A stretch of 64,000 nt of DNA, from assembly GCF_001730305.1 (NCBI RefSeq), contig NZ_MIJY01000004.1:49853-113852 (forward strand). The letters are read 5' to 3'. The position numbers were made by a program, and so were the translations under genes. Below the pieces are notes generated by a model. That model was not told where the DNA came from. It saw nothing but the letters and a program-made list of their open reading frames with translations, and did no database searches. Of this stretch, positions 55,211 through 64,000 are shown piece after piece; the stretch's first letter is position 1, and every line of letters starts with the position of its first letter. The DNA comes from Enterococcus termitis. GTDB taxonomy: Bacteria > Bacillota > Bacilli > Lactobacillales > Enterococcaceae.

Positions 55211-57376
55211 ATGAATAAAAAGAATAGCGGCATGAAAAATGGCCTATATTATGTATTGCTTATTTTAGCGATGGTCATGGTTGTATATTTCATCTTTGGA
55301 AATAACAATCCACAGTCGCCGGATATTGAATACTCAACTTTTAATACCCAATTAGAAAAAGGGAAAATAAAAGAAATGACGATCCAGCCAACCAATGGAG
55401 TGTATAAAATCGTTGGTCAGTATAAAGACAAGCAAGAAATCAAAAACACTGGCGGTCTATCTTTATGGGGATCGACAGAAGTTTCAACAAAATCATTTAC
55501 TACAGTTGTCTTGCCTAGTGATATCACCTTATCAGGGATTCAAGAGATGGCAAAAGACAATAATGTAAAACTAACAGTAAAAGAACAATCAACAAGCGGT
55601 GCCTGGTTATCTATCCTATTTAGCTTCTTGCCGATCGTATTATTCATCTTCTTGTTCTACATGATGATGGGTCAACAAGGCGGCGGTGGCGGTGGTGGCG
55701 GCCGTGTCATGAACTTTGGTAAATCAAAAGCCAAAGAAGCTGACAAAAAAGCCAACCGTGTACGCTTCTCAGATGTAGCAGGAGCAGAAGAAGAAAAACA
55801 AGAACTAGTCGAAGTGGTTGAATTCTTAAAAGATCCTCGCCGTTTCGTTGAGCTAGGTGCAAGAATCCCAGCAGGTGTGCTATTAGAAGGACCTCCCGGA
55901 ACTGGTAAAACGTTACTTGCTAAAGCTGTTGCCGGTGAAGCAGGCGTACCGTTCTACTCAATCTCAGGTTCAGACTTCGTTGAAATGTTTGTCGGTGTCG
56001 GTGCAAGCCGTGTTCGTGACTTATTTGAAACAGCGAAGAAAAATGCACCAGCGATCATCTTCATTGATGAAATCGATGCAGTAGGTCGTCAACGTGGTGC
56101 TGGTATGGGCGGCGGACACGATGAACGTGAACAAACCCTAAACCAATTACTTGTTGAAATGGATGGATTTGATGGAAACGAAGGCGTAATCGTCGTTGCC
56201 GCAACAAACCGTTCAGACGTGTTAGACCCAGCGTTATTACGTCCAGGTCGTTTTGACCGTCAAATTTTAGTTGGTCGTCCAGATGTGAAAGGCCGTGAAG
56301 CAATCCTTAAAGTTCACGCCCGTAACAAACCGTTGGCTGACGATGTAGACTTAAAAGTCGTGGCACAACAAACACCAGGTTTTGCTGGTGCTGATTTAGA
56401 AAACGTCTTAAACGAAGCAGCCCTAGTTGCCGCTCGTCGTAATAAGAAGAAAATCGATGCATCCGATGTGGATGAAGCAGAAGACCGCGTCATTGCAGGA
56501 CCTGCTAAAAAAGATCGTGTAATCAATAAAAAAGAACGCGAAATGGTTGCTTACCACGAAGCTGGGCATACAATTGTCGGTTTAGTCCTAAGCCGTGCGC
56601 GTATTGTTCATAAAGTGACGATCATCCCTCGTGGCCGCGCTGGCGGTTACATGATCGCATTACCAAAAGAAGATCAATTCTTGATGACCAAAGAAGATAT
56701 GTTTGAGCAAATCGTTGGCTTGCTTGGTGGACGTACAGCGGAAGAAATTATTTTCGGCGTTCAATCAACAGGTGCTTCAAATGACTTTGAGCAAGCAACA
56801 GGTATTGCCCGCAGCATGGTGACTGAATATGGTATGAGTGACAAATTAGGTCCTGTTCAATATGAAGGGAACCATCAAGTCTTTGTTGGCCGCGATTATG
56901 GTCAAACAAAAGCTTATTCTGAACAAGTAGCTTTTGAAATAGATCAAGAAGTACGCCGTATCTTAATGGAAGCACATGATAAAGCCAATGAAATCATTGA
57001 GTCACATCGTGCGCAGCACAAATTGATTGCTGAAAAACTGTTAGAGTATGAAACATTGGATGCTCGCAGTATCAAATCATTGTTTGAAGACGGTGTTATG
57101 CCTCAAGATGTTATTGATAGCCAGTTCCCAAGTGAAAAGGCCCAAACATTCGAAGAAGCAAAACGTGCCTTAGAAGAAAAAGATGCACAAAAACAAGCCG
57201 AAGAAAAACAAGACTTTGAAGATGCAAAAAAAGAATTAAATGACGAAGCAGAAGAAGTAAAAGCGGATAGCGAAAAAACAGAAGAAACCGTTCAGTCTGA
57301 CTCTAAAAATGACGAAGATAAATCTGAAAGTAATTCTGAATACGACCGCGACAACTTTGAAGATCGTTATAAATAA
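55211..57376 (+). CDS. ftsH: ATP-dependent zinc metalloprotease FtsH
   Basis: A 721-residue membrane-anchored AAA+ protease. Two N-terminal membrane helices (about 10-30 and 132-154) flank an extracytoplasmic domain. A glycine tract follows, then Walker [10 protein letters not shown], Walker [12 protein letters not shown], the SRH region [19 protein letters not shown], and the zinc site HEAGH. The acidic C-terminal tail (about 640-721, rich in Glu, Lys and Asp) is longer than in E. coli and typical of lactic acid bacteria. It degrades misfolded membrane proteins. Confidence 0.97.
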   Translation: MNKKNSGMKNGLYYVLLILAMVMVVYFIFGNNNPQSPDIEYSTFNTQLEKGKIKEMTIQPTNGVYKIVGQYKDKQEIKNTGGLSLWGSTEVSTKSFTTVVLPSDITLSGIQEMAKDNNVKLTVKEQSTSGAWLSILFSFLPIVLFIFLFYMMMGQQGGGGGGGGRVMNFGKSKAKEADKKANRVRFSDVAGAEEEKQELVEVVEFLKDPRRFVELGARIPAGVLLEGPPGTGKTLLAKAVAGEAGVPFYSISGSDFVEMFVGVGASRVRDLFETAKKNAPAIIFIDEIDAVGRQRGAGMGGGHDEREQTLNQLLVEMDGFDGNEGVIVVAATNRSDVLDPALLRPGRFDRQILVGRPDVKGREAILKVHARNKPLADDVDLKVVAQQTPGFAGADLENVLNEAALVAARRNKKKIDASDVDEAEDRVIAGPAKKDRVINKKEREMVAYHEAGHTIVGLVLSRARIVHKVTIIPRGRAGGYMIALPKEDQFLMTKEDMFEQIVGLLGGRTAEEIIFGVQSTGASNDFEQATGIARSMVTEYGMSDKLGPVQYEGNHQVFVGRDYGQTKAYSEQVAFEIDQEVRRILMEAHDKANEIIESHRAQHKLIAEKLLEYETLDARSIKSLFEDGVMPQDVIDSQFPSEKAQTFEEAKRALEEKDAQKQAEEKQDFEDAKKELNDEAEEVKADSEKTEETVQSDSKNDEDKSESNSEYDRDNFEDRYK

Positions 57377-57393
57377 TCATTCATAGAAATAAA

Positions 57394-57425
57394 GAAACAG
57401 TGTAGTCTGAAAACTACACTGTTTC
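57394..57425. terminator. Hairpin after ftsH
   Basis: GAAACAGTGTAGT (57394-57406) pairs perfectly with ACTACACTGTTTC (57413-57425) around a 6-nt loop. A diverged direct copy of this 33-bp element lies at 58803-58834. Confidence 0.7.
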
Positions 57426-57427
57426 AG

Positions 57428-57521
57428 ACTGTAGACAAAGTCCCAAAAAGAGGGATGATGTCTACAGTTTTTCTTTTTTGTCTAGTCTAAAATACAGACA
57501 GAATTCTATCTGTATTTTTTT
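57428..57521 (+). terminator. Two further terminator hairpins after ftsH
   Basis: First: ACTGTAGACA (57428-57437) with TGTCTACAGT (57459-57468), followed by TTTTCTTTTTT. Second: AAAATACAGA (57489-57498) with TCTGTATTTT (57509-57518), followed by TTT. Together with the preceding hairpin, three stem-loops stand in a row. Confidence 0.85.
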
Positions 57522-57535
57522 ATAAAGCGTACTAT

Positions 57536-57564
57536 TTGAACTAGTTATGATATGTGCTTAATAT
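57536..57564 (+). promoter_or_regulatory. Promoter of the alpha/beta hydrolase gene
   Basis: TTGAAC (57536-57541), a 17-bp spacer and TAATAT (57559-57564), 31 bp before the ATG. Confidence 0.6.
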
Positions 57565-57595
57565 GGGGGTATAACATTGGAAAGAAGGTAGCAGT

Positions 57596-58546
57596 ATGGT
57601 AAAAAGAATTTCTTTAGAACAATCAGCACTTGAATTCAGTGAGGCAAATGCAAAAGAACCATTTATCTATCAGCTCCCAGTTAATGATGCCCGAGATTTA
57701 CTTGAAGAGGTACAAAGTTCACCGGTGGAAAAACTTGAAGCTGACATCAACGATCAGCAATGGGATTTAGGTGATCATGGTACGATCAATGTACGTACCG
57801 TAAAACCAAAAGAAGCAACAGGAAAACTCCCAGTGATCCTTTATGTTCATGGTGCAGGATGGGTATTAGGTAGTGCGCATACACATGATAAGTTAGTTCG
57901 AGAATTAGCTGTTAGAACAAATTCTATTGTGTTCGTTCCAGAATATGATCGTTCGCCAGAAGCAAAATATCCAGTAGCGATCGAACAATGTTATGCAACG
58001 TTATTAAAACTAGTTGATGATGCTAATGACGAATACGATACTAGTCGCTTGATGATTGCAGGGGACAGTGTCGGCGGAAATATGGCGACTGTCTTAACGA
58101 TGTTGGCAAAAGATCGTAAAGGTCCTAAAATCAGCCAACAATTATTGTACTACCCAGTGACAAATCATTCTTTTGATTCAGAATCATACAATCAATTTGC
58201 TGAAAATTATTTCTTGGCAAAAGATGGAATGAAATGGTTCTGGGACAACTATCTTCCAGAAGGACAAGACACTACAATCAAAACGATTTCTCCATTGCAA
58301 GCTACAAAAGAGGATCTTGAAGGATTGCCTGCTGCAATGATTTTAAATGGTGAAGCAGACGTATTGAGAGATGAAGGAGAAGAGTATGCCCGTCATTTAC
58401 GTGATGCAGGCGTTGATGTCACACAAATTAGATTCCAAGGAATGATTCATGACTTTGTTATGGTCAATTCGATGGATCAAAGCAATGCGACTCGGGCAGC
58501 GATGGATGTATCGACGGATTGGATCAATAAACGTAATTCAAAATAG
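57596..58546 (+). CDS. Alpha/beta hydrolase of the hormone-sensitive-lipase type
   Basis: A 316-residue esterase/lipase-like protein. The oxyanion motif reads HGAGW instead of the usual HGGG. The nucleophile is in GDSVGGNMA, the acid in GEADVLRDEGE and the His in GMIHDF, all in the family order. No signal peptide, so it acts in the cytosol; substrates are probably short acyl esters. The gene interrupts the conserved ftsH-hslO neighbourhood, has its own promoter, and is flanked by diverged copies of a 33-bp hairpin element, so it was likely added here. Confidence 0.92.
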   Translation: MVKRISLEQSALEFSEANAKEPFIYQLPVNDARDLLEEVQSSPVEKLEADINDQQWDLGDHGTINVRTVKPKEATGKLPVILYVHGAGWVLGSAHTHDKLVRELAVRTNSIVFVPEYDRSPEAKYPVAIEQCYATLLKLVDDANDEYDTSRLMIAGDSVGGNMATVLTMLAKDRKGPKISQQLLYYPVTNHSFDSESYNQFAENYFLAKDGMKWFWDNYLPEGQDTTIKTISPLQATKEDLEGLPAAMILNGEADVLRDEGEEYARHLRDAGVDVTQIRFQGMIHDFVMVNSMDQSNATRAAMDVSTDWINKRNSK

Positions 58547-58586
58547 AAGCCTAATAATATAAAAAAGAGAGGCTGAGACGAAAGTG

Positions 58587-58632
58587 ATGTGCCCCCCTAA
58601 AGTTAGTTTACTCTAACTTTAGGGGGGCACAT
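58587..58632. repeat. IS terminal-repeat hairpin (left end of an IS3-type relic)
   Basis: TGTGCCCCCCTAAAGTTAG (58588-58606) and its exact inverted copy (58613-58631) form a 19-20 bp stem with loop TTTACT. Runs of six C and six G are foreign to this AT-rich region, and the TG...CA ends fit IS3-family termini, some of which carry such a self-complementary left end. It lies inside a 'GGCTGAGAC' repeat copy (58568-58583). Confidence 0.7.
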
Positions 58633-58637
58633 TTATC

Positions 58638-58772
58638 ATGACTAAGTATAAGCGTCCATCAAAAAAACATAGCATAAAAGAATATCTTCAAGGTAAATTA
58701 GGTTGTTACTCTTTAAAGAAGGGGTTCTTCTGCTCCCACCGTTTATTCGGATTACAAGTGAGTGGGATATGA
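58638..58772 (+). pseudogene. IS3-family transposase OrfA remnant
   Basis: ATG 58638, seven bases after the IS end, opens a 44-codon frame. Its first 30 codons (TKYKRPSKKHSIKEYLQGKLG, then CYSLKKGF) resemble the OrfA start of IS150-type elements with its HTH (KEYL.GK.GY.SLAKKY). After that the similarity is lost (FCSHRLFG...) and the frame stops inside an unrelated hairpin. The remainder of the IS, including OrfB and the right end, is missing. Confidence 0.65.
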
Positions 58773-58796
58773 CTAGAAGAATTATGTCCCACTCAC
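58758..58796. repeat. Enterococcal hairpin repeat
   Basis: GTGAGTGGGATAT (58758-58770) pairs with ATGTCCCACTCAC (58784-58796), one G-T pair, around a 13-nt loop. The 'GTGGGA...TCCCAC' form is a common dispersed intergenic repeat in enterococci. It abuts the IS relic. Between here and 58861 lies a degenerate copy of the post-ftsH hairpin (58803-58834). Confidence 0.6.
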
Positions 58797-58861
58797 CAGA
58801 CTGTAAATAGTGAAGCCTGAAAACTACACTGTTTTTTTCTTATGCAAATTCGATCCGTGTT

Positions 58862-59437
58862 CTATTTTCTTGAACGAGGTGTAAGAATGGCATTAGCAAT
58901 CAAACCGCAGCCGGTTCCAATCAATACTCCAGCTAGAATACCGATCAACGTATAGATCCAACCAGTATGTGTAAATGCTGGAACCCCTCCGCTAGCTAAA
59001 AATCCAACTAAAGCACCGATTGTCATACCTAATACAGCAAATCCACCATAAAACAGTCCTATTATTTCATAGTCGGCAGGATCCATCGTTGCATAGTATT
59101 GTGCAAAGCGTTCCTGCAATTCGTCCGATTGATCTGTTTGGCTGGCAAATCGAAGCTCTGTACTCGCTTTTTCAAAGGCCTCTTGTTCCTGCATTCCGCC
59201 AGCAATCAAATCAGTGATGTAATCATTCATGTACAAAATCATATCATCTTGGATCTCTTGCCCTTTATCAGAAGTATTTTTGAATCTAGCCAGCTTTTGA
59301 CCGACCTTTTCCCGATTTTTGCCAGCTTTGCGACGTAATTTTTCCATATAGGTCATTTCTGCATCATTTAAATAAAGCTCAGCTTGTTCTTTTGAAAACT
59401 GTTTGATCTTTTGTTGTGTATCAGAATTGATTGTCAT
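58862..59437 (-). CDS. Membrane protein partner of the PadR regulator
   Basis: 191 residues. The N-terminal half (about 1-110) is helical and charged, with a YMNDYITDLIAGGMQEQEAFEKASTEL segment like the prefix domains found in PadR-linked membrane proteins. The C-terminal half has two or three helices (IGLFYGGFAVLGMTIGALVGFL; WIYTLIGILAGVLIGTGCGLI). It overlaps the padR gene by 17 bp and is surely co-transcribed. Function unknown; envelope stress sensing is a guess from other PadR pairs. Confidence 0.82.
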   Translation of the reverse strand: MTINSDTQQKIKQFSKEQAELYLNDAEMTYMEKLRRKAGKNREKVGQKLARFKNTSDKGQEIQDDMILYMNDYITDLIAGGMQEQEAFEKASTELRFASQTDQSDELQERFAQYYATMDPADYEIIGLFYGGFAVLGMTIGALVGFLASGGVPAFTHTGWIYTLIGILAGVLIGTGCGLIANAILTPRSRK

Positions 59438-59768
59438 GATTAGTATTCCCTTCAGATTTTAGCTGCATTACTCGGTTAGATAAAAATGCCCATCTTTCCC
59501 AAAAATCAGCCAGTTCCTGTTTTCCGTTGTCGTTTAATGTATAGAATTTTCTAGGAGGACCTAGTTCAGATGGCTTTTTGGTGATGTTGACCATTTTATT
59601 TCGTTCTAATCGTAAGAGGATCGTGTAGACTGTTCCTTCTGTCATGCCGGAAAAGCCCATTGCCGTTAACCTTCGCACGATTTCATAGCCGTAAACTTCA
59701 CTTTCGCTGATGATTTGAAGCATCATTCCCTCCAAAACACCTTTTAGCATTTCACTCAATTTATCCAC
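59421..59768 (-). CDS. PadR-family transcriptional regulator
   Basis: A 115-residue PadR-s1-type regulator: LKGVLEGMMLQIISESEVYGYEIVRRL, then SGMTEGTVYTILLRLERNKMV and PPRKFYTLNDNGKQEL, the standard winged helix. GTG 59768 has GGAAG at good spacing; the frame extends upstream without family similarity. The shared transcript with a membrane protein suggests it represses its own two-gene operon. Confidence 0.9.
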   Translation of the reverse strand: MDKLSEMLKGVLEGMMLQIISESEVYGYEIVRRLTAMGFSGMTEGTVYTILLRLERNKMVNITKKPSELGPPRKFYTLNDNGKQELADFWERWAFLSNRVMQLKSEGNTNHDNQF

Positions 59769-59885
59769 TTGCTCACTTCCATTCGTTTTTATGCTTATGG
59801 TACATCGCAATGTTGAGTACTGGTACATAATAACGCAGAGTAGCTGAAGTTGTCAAACATTAAACAAGGGATTAAAATTCTTTAG

Positions 59886-59914
59886 TTGAAAAAAAGGCGA
59901 AACCCTAGTATTAT
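59886..59914 (+). promoter_or_regulatory. Promoter of hslO
   Basis: TTGAAA (59886-59891), a 17-bp spacer and TATTAT (59909-59914), 47 bp before the hslO start. Confidence 0.65.
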
Positions 59915-59961
59915 CTGATAATGAGTCAGAAAAAGTCCCAAGTGAGAAGAGGAAAATAAAA

Positions 59962-60858
59962 ATGGAAGATTACTTAGTAAAAGCATTATGTTATGAAGGA
60001 TCAATTCGCGCTTACGCTGTTTGCGCAACAAATACAATTTCAGAAGCACAAGAACGTCACGATACATGGAGTTCGTCAACAGCAGCTTTAGGCAGAACAA
60101 TGGTTGGTGCGCTATTGTTGGGTGCAACATTAAAAGGTGAAGATAAATTAACCGTAAAAGTCCAAGGAAACGGACCAGCAGGAAGTATTGTTGTTGATAG
60201 TGACGGCAGCGGGAACACAAAAGGCTATATCAAAAATCCTCATGTCAGTTTAACATTGAATGAAAGTGGTAAAATCGATGTTCGCGGCGCTGTTGGAACT
60301 GAAGGGATTTTTACAGTGATCAAAGATTTGGGCTTAAAAGAAACCTTTTCAGGGCAAACACCAATTGTTTCCGGAGAAATCGGTGAAGATTTCACTTATT
60401 TTATGGCAGTCTCAGAACAAATTCCATCTGCTATTGGCTTAAGTGTATTAGTTGATACAGATGAACACGTTAAAGCAGCCGGAGGATTTATGATTCAAGT
60501 GATGCCTGGAGCAGATGAAAAAACAATCGACTTTATTGAGCAGAGATTACAAGAAGTACCGATGATTTCTCGCTTGATCGATGAAGGGGAATCACCAGAA
60601 GGAATTTTGGAGCGACTCTTAGGTAAAGATGAAATCGAAATTCTGGAAAAAATGCCAGTACAGTTCAAATGTAACTGCTCAAAGGAAAAATTTGGCACAG
60701 CAATCATCGCTGTCGGTCTTGATGAAATCAATGCAATGATAGAAGAGGATCATGGTGCAGAGGCAGTTTGTCAATTTTGCGGCAATAAATATCAGTACAG
60801 TGAAGCAGATTTAATCGAATTAAGAGATGAAGCAATCAACAATACTCAAAATAAATAG
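59962..60858 (+). CDS. hslO: Hsp33 redox-regulated chaperone
   Basis: A 298-residue holdase activated by oxidation. The N-terminal substrate-binding domain has ATNTISEAQERHDTWSSSTAALGR. The C-terminal redox switch carries CNC and CQFC, the four zinc-binding cysteines that form disulfides under oxidative stress. It precedes dusB by 12 bp, as in other Firmicutes. Confidence 0.96.
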   Translation: MEDYLVKALCYEGSIRAYAVCATNTISEAQERHDTWSSSTAALGRTMVGALLLGATLKGEDKLTVKVQGNGPAGSIVVDSDGSGNTKGYIKNPHVSLTLNESGKIDVRGAVGTEGIFTVIKDLGLKETFSGQTPIVSGEIGEDFTYFMAVSEQIPSAIGLSVLVDTDEHVKAAGGFMIQVMPGADEKTIDFIEQRLQEVPMISRLIDEGESPEGILERLLGKDEIEILEKMPVQFKCNCSKEKFGTAIIAVGLDEINAMIEEDHGAEAVCQFCGNKYQYSEADLIELRDEAINNTQNK

Positions 60859-60870
60859 GAGGAATGCTTT

Positions 60871-61875
60871 GTGTGGAAAATAGGGAATATCGAAATTCCT
60901 AATCGAGTCGTCGTTGCGCCGATGGCTGGTATCAGTAATGCGGCATTCCGGGTCACAGTGAAAGAGTTTGGTGCAGGATTAGTTGTTTGTGAAATGATCA
61001 GCGACAAAGGCATTCAGCATAGAAATAAAAAAACACTGGAAATGCTGTATATAGATGACAGAGAATATCCATTAAGCGTTCAAATTTTTGGCGGAAATAA
61101 AGAAAATCTTGTGGAAGCAGCAAAGTTTGTTGAAGAAAATACAAAAGCTGCAATCATCGATATCAACATGGGGTGTCCTGTCAATAAAGTCATTAAAGCA
61201 GAAGCGGGTGCAAAATGGTTGTTAGATCCGAATAAAGTGTATGAGATGGTCGAAGCGGTATCTTCAGCTGTTTCATTACCAGTTACTGTGAAGATGCGAA
61301 CGGGCTGGGATGATGATCACTTGTTTGCCGTAGAGAATGCTTTAGCTGCAGAAAAAGCAGGTGCTTCAGCCATTGCGATGCATGGTCGAACACGGGTCCA
61401 AATGTATGAAGGAAAAGCGAATTGGGAAATCTTAAAGGAAGTAAAACGCCATTTAACCATTCCTTTTATAGGTAATGGAGATGTAAAAACACCAGAAGAT
61501 GCCAAACGAATGCTGGACTACGTGGGTGTGGATGGTGTGATGATTGGAAGAGCTGCTTTAGGTAATCCATGGATGATCCAACGAACAAAAGAATATTTAG
61601 AGACAGGCGTGCTGATGCCGGAGCCAACACCCTATGAAAAAATTGAAACAGCTAAGCTTCATTTGAAACGATTGGTTGATTTAAAAGGGGAAAGCATTGC
61701 AACGAGAGAATTCCGTCAACATGCTTCTTACTACTTGAAAGGCATTCCGCGTGCAGCTAAAGTGAAGGTCACTATCAATCAGGCTGAAACACAACAAGCA
61801 ATGGTAGACATACTAGATGCATTTGTAGAAAAAGCGGAAAAATATGCAGAAAAAGAGACCTTAGAAACGATCTAA
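60871..61875 (+). CDS. dusB: tRNA-dihydrouridine synthase
   Basis: A 334-residue flavoenzyme that reduces uridines in the tRNA D-loop. It has VAPMAGISNAAFR at the start, the catalytic Cys in NMGCPVNKVIKAEAG, the FMN-binding VKMRTGWDDDH and IGRAALGNPW. GTG 60871 follows AGGAGG. It is probably co-transcribed with hslO. Confidence 0.95.
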   Translation: MWKIGNIEIPNRVVVAPMAGISNAAFRVTVKEFGAGLVVCEMISDKGIQHRNKKTLEMLYIDDREYPLSVQIFGGNKENLVEAAKFVEENTKAAIIDINMGCPVNKVIKAEAGAKWLLDPNKVYEMVEAVSSAVSLPVTVKMRTGWDDDHLFAVENALAAEKAGASAIAMHGRTRVQMYEGKANWEILKEVKRHLTIPFIGNGDVKTPEDAKRMLDYVGVDGVMIGRAALGNPWMIQRTKEYLETGVLMPEPTPYEKIETAKLHLKRLVDLKGESIATREFRQHASYYLKGIPRAAKVKVTINQAETQQAMVDILDAFVEKAEKYAEKETLETI

Positions 61876-61876
61876 C

Positions 61877-61918
61877 AAAAAAAGCAGGCAGAATCTAAAG
61901 TTCAGCTTGCTTTTTTTT
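61877..61918 (+). terminator. Terminator after dusB
   Basis: AAAGCAGGC (61881-61889) pairs with GCTTGCTTT (61905-61913), one G-T pair, followed by a long T-run. Confidence 0.88.
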
Positions 61919-61948
61919 GTTTTAGTGTGGCATTATAGTGGTATGTGA

Positions 61949-63466
<1,518 letters not shown>

Positions 63467-63469
63467 AAG

Positions 63470-63507
63470 AAAAAGCGTCTATCTACTAGTGATAGACGCT
63501 TTTTTTA
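63470..63507 (+). terminator. Terminator after lysS
   Basis: AAAAGCGTCTATC (63471-63483) pairs perfectly with GATAGACGCTTTT (63491-63503), followed by TTT. Confidence 0.92.
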
Positions 63508-63634
63508 TTTTCTGAAAAAAAGCTGAAAAAGTTAACTGATTTCATTACAAATGGACTTAAAAACGAACGATAAAGAACAAAAGTAATAAAACAATCGGTA
63601 ACGAAAAAAACTTCAAAAAAATTGTAATTTTTGA

Positions 63635-63663
63635 TTGACCTACGCGATGAAACTTGGTATATT
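63635..63663 (+). promoter_or_regulatory. rRNA operon promoter P1
   Basis: TTGACC (63635-63640), a 17-bp spacer and TATATT (63658-63663). The A-tracts just upstream (63600-63630) resemble UP elements bound by the alpha-subunit C-terminal domain. A stem TTTCAAGTTTT/AAAACTTGAAA (63720-63744) lies between P1 and P2. Confidence 0.85.
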
Positions 63664-63761
63664 ATTACTTGTCGCAAGGCACCAAACAAAATAGCCGAAA
63701 CGACCAAAATAGAATAACATTTCAAGTTTTAAAAAAACTTGAAAAATCAGGAAGAAAGTTG

Positions 63762-63790
63762 TTGACAAATAACAATCAACCTGGTAAACT
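63762..63790 (+). promoter_or_regulatory. rRNA operon promoter P2
   Basis: TTGACA (63762-63767), a 17-bp spacer and TAAACT (63785-63790), 127 bp downstream of P1. Confidence 0.85.
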
Positions 63791-63859
63791 AATGAAGTTG
63801 TCGCTGAAACAAACGACAACGCTAAGCAGAAAAAACTTTGAAACTTTTTAAAAAAAGTG

Positions 63860-63888
63860 TTGACATCAAATCGAAGATTTGATATGAT
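63860..63888 (+). promoter_or_regulatory. rRNA operon promoter P3
   Basis: TTGACA (63860-63865), a 17-bp spacer and TATGAT (63883-63888). The spacer itself is palindromic (TCAAATC-GAA-GATTTGA). Confidence 0.88.
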
Positions 63889-64000
63889 ATAAAAGTTGCT
63901 GCAAGGTAACAACGTAGACCTTTGAAAACTGAACAAAGTAAGACGAACCAAATGTGTAGGTTGTTTTTACAACGGTAAAAACAAACAACAATTTTTAACA
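63889..64000 (+). other. rRNA operon leader (16S gene beyond the window)
   Basis: Downstream of P3 the sequence TTTGAAAACTGAACAAAGTAAGACG matches the usual enterococcal pre-16S leader; the mature 16S start is not reached by base 64000. No tRNA gene lies in this part. Confidence 0.8.

Noticed and set aside
63640..63951. 103-codon minus-strand frame in the rRNA promoter region
   Set aside because: It overlaps three strong rRNA promoters and the leader. Composition is that of AT-rich non-coding DNA.

Overview
The window is AT-rich Firmicute chromosome, almost certainly from Enterococcus and close to the E. faecalis clade. This rests on the order of the S10-spc-alpha ribosomal cluster, the order pth-mfd-yabM-rqcP-divIC-yabR-tilS-hpt-ftsH-hslO-dusB-lysS leading into an rRNA operon, the L-lactate dehydrogenase and EcfA1A2T genes, a lactic-acid-bacterial L17 downstream element, and 'GGCTGAGAC' hairpin repeats. 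Most genes have strong AGGAGG-type ribosome binding sites.

Region 1 (1-13520, + strand) is the ribosomal supercluster: the 3' part of rplD, then rplW-rplB-rpsS-rplV-rpsC-rplP-rpmC-rpsQ-rplN-rplX-rplE-rpsN-rpsH-rplF-rplR-rpsE-rpmD-rplO-secY-adk-infA-rpmJ-rpsM-rpsK-rpoA-rplQ. Three spacers inside it (rplV/rpsC, rplF/rplR, secY/adk) are much longer than their neighbours and can fold. The 3' UTR after rplQ folds as an L17 downstream element and ends in a terminator.

Region 2 (13520-19700, +) holds a membrane permease with an M20 amidohydrolase, then the energising module of ECF vitamin transporters (ecfA1-ecfA2-ecfT) joined to truA.

Region 3 (19700-45050) is the accessory and metabolic part. 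It has an Mga-like regulator, BrnQ, a GNAT enzyme and a MazG-like hydrolase. A MacB-type ABC exporter stands divergent to an OmpR/HK two-component pair. Next are a histidine-phosphatase, a LOG-family protein, a vWA/Cna-B wall-anchored adhesin with a variant sorting motif, and a secreted 5'-nucleotidase with three ChW repeats. An amino-acid ABC importer follows, read through a lysine riboswitch. Then come an atypical winged-helix regulator, a MarR regulator, a compact operon of sirtuin + acetyltransferase/chorismate-mutase fusion + NiaR, a CcpA-type-controlled aldehyde dehydrogenase, and L-LDH behind a Rex-like operator.

Region 4 (45050-64000, mostly +) is the conserved pth-to-lysS housekeeping run: translation quality control, transcription-coupled repair, division, tRNA modification, purine salvage, FtsH and Hsp33. 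It is interrupted by a two-level tandem repeat (49621-50124) and, between ftsH and hslO, by an esterase gene, an IS3-type relic and a PadR/membrane-protein pair. The window closes with three tandem promoters and the leader of an rRNA operon whose 16S gene lies beyond the edge.

No complete mobile element, CRISPR array, tRNA gene or phage gene was seen. The least explained features are the 243-bp/121-bp nested repeat, the structured ribosomal-operon spacers and the sirtuin/acetyltransferase-chorismate mutase/NiaR operon.
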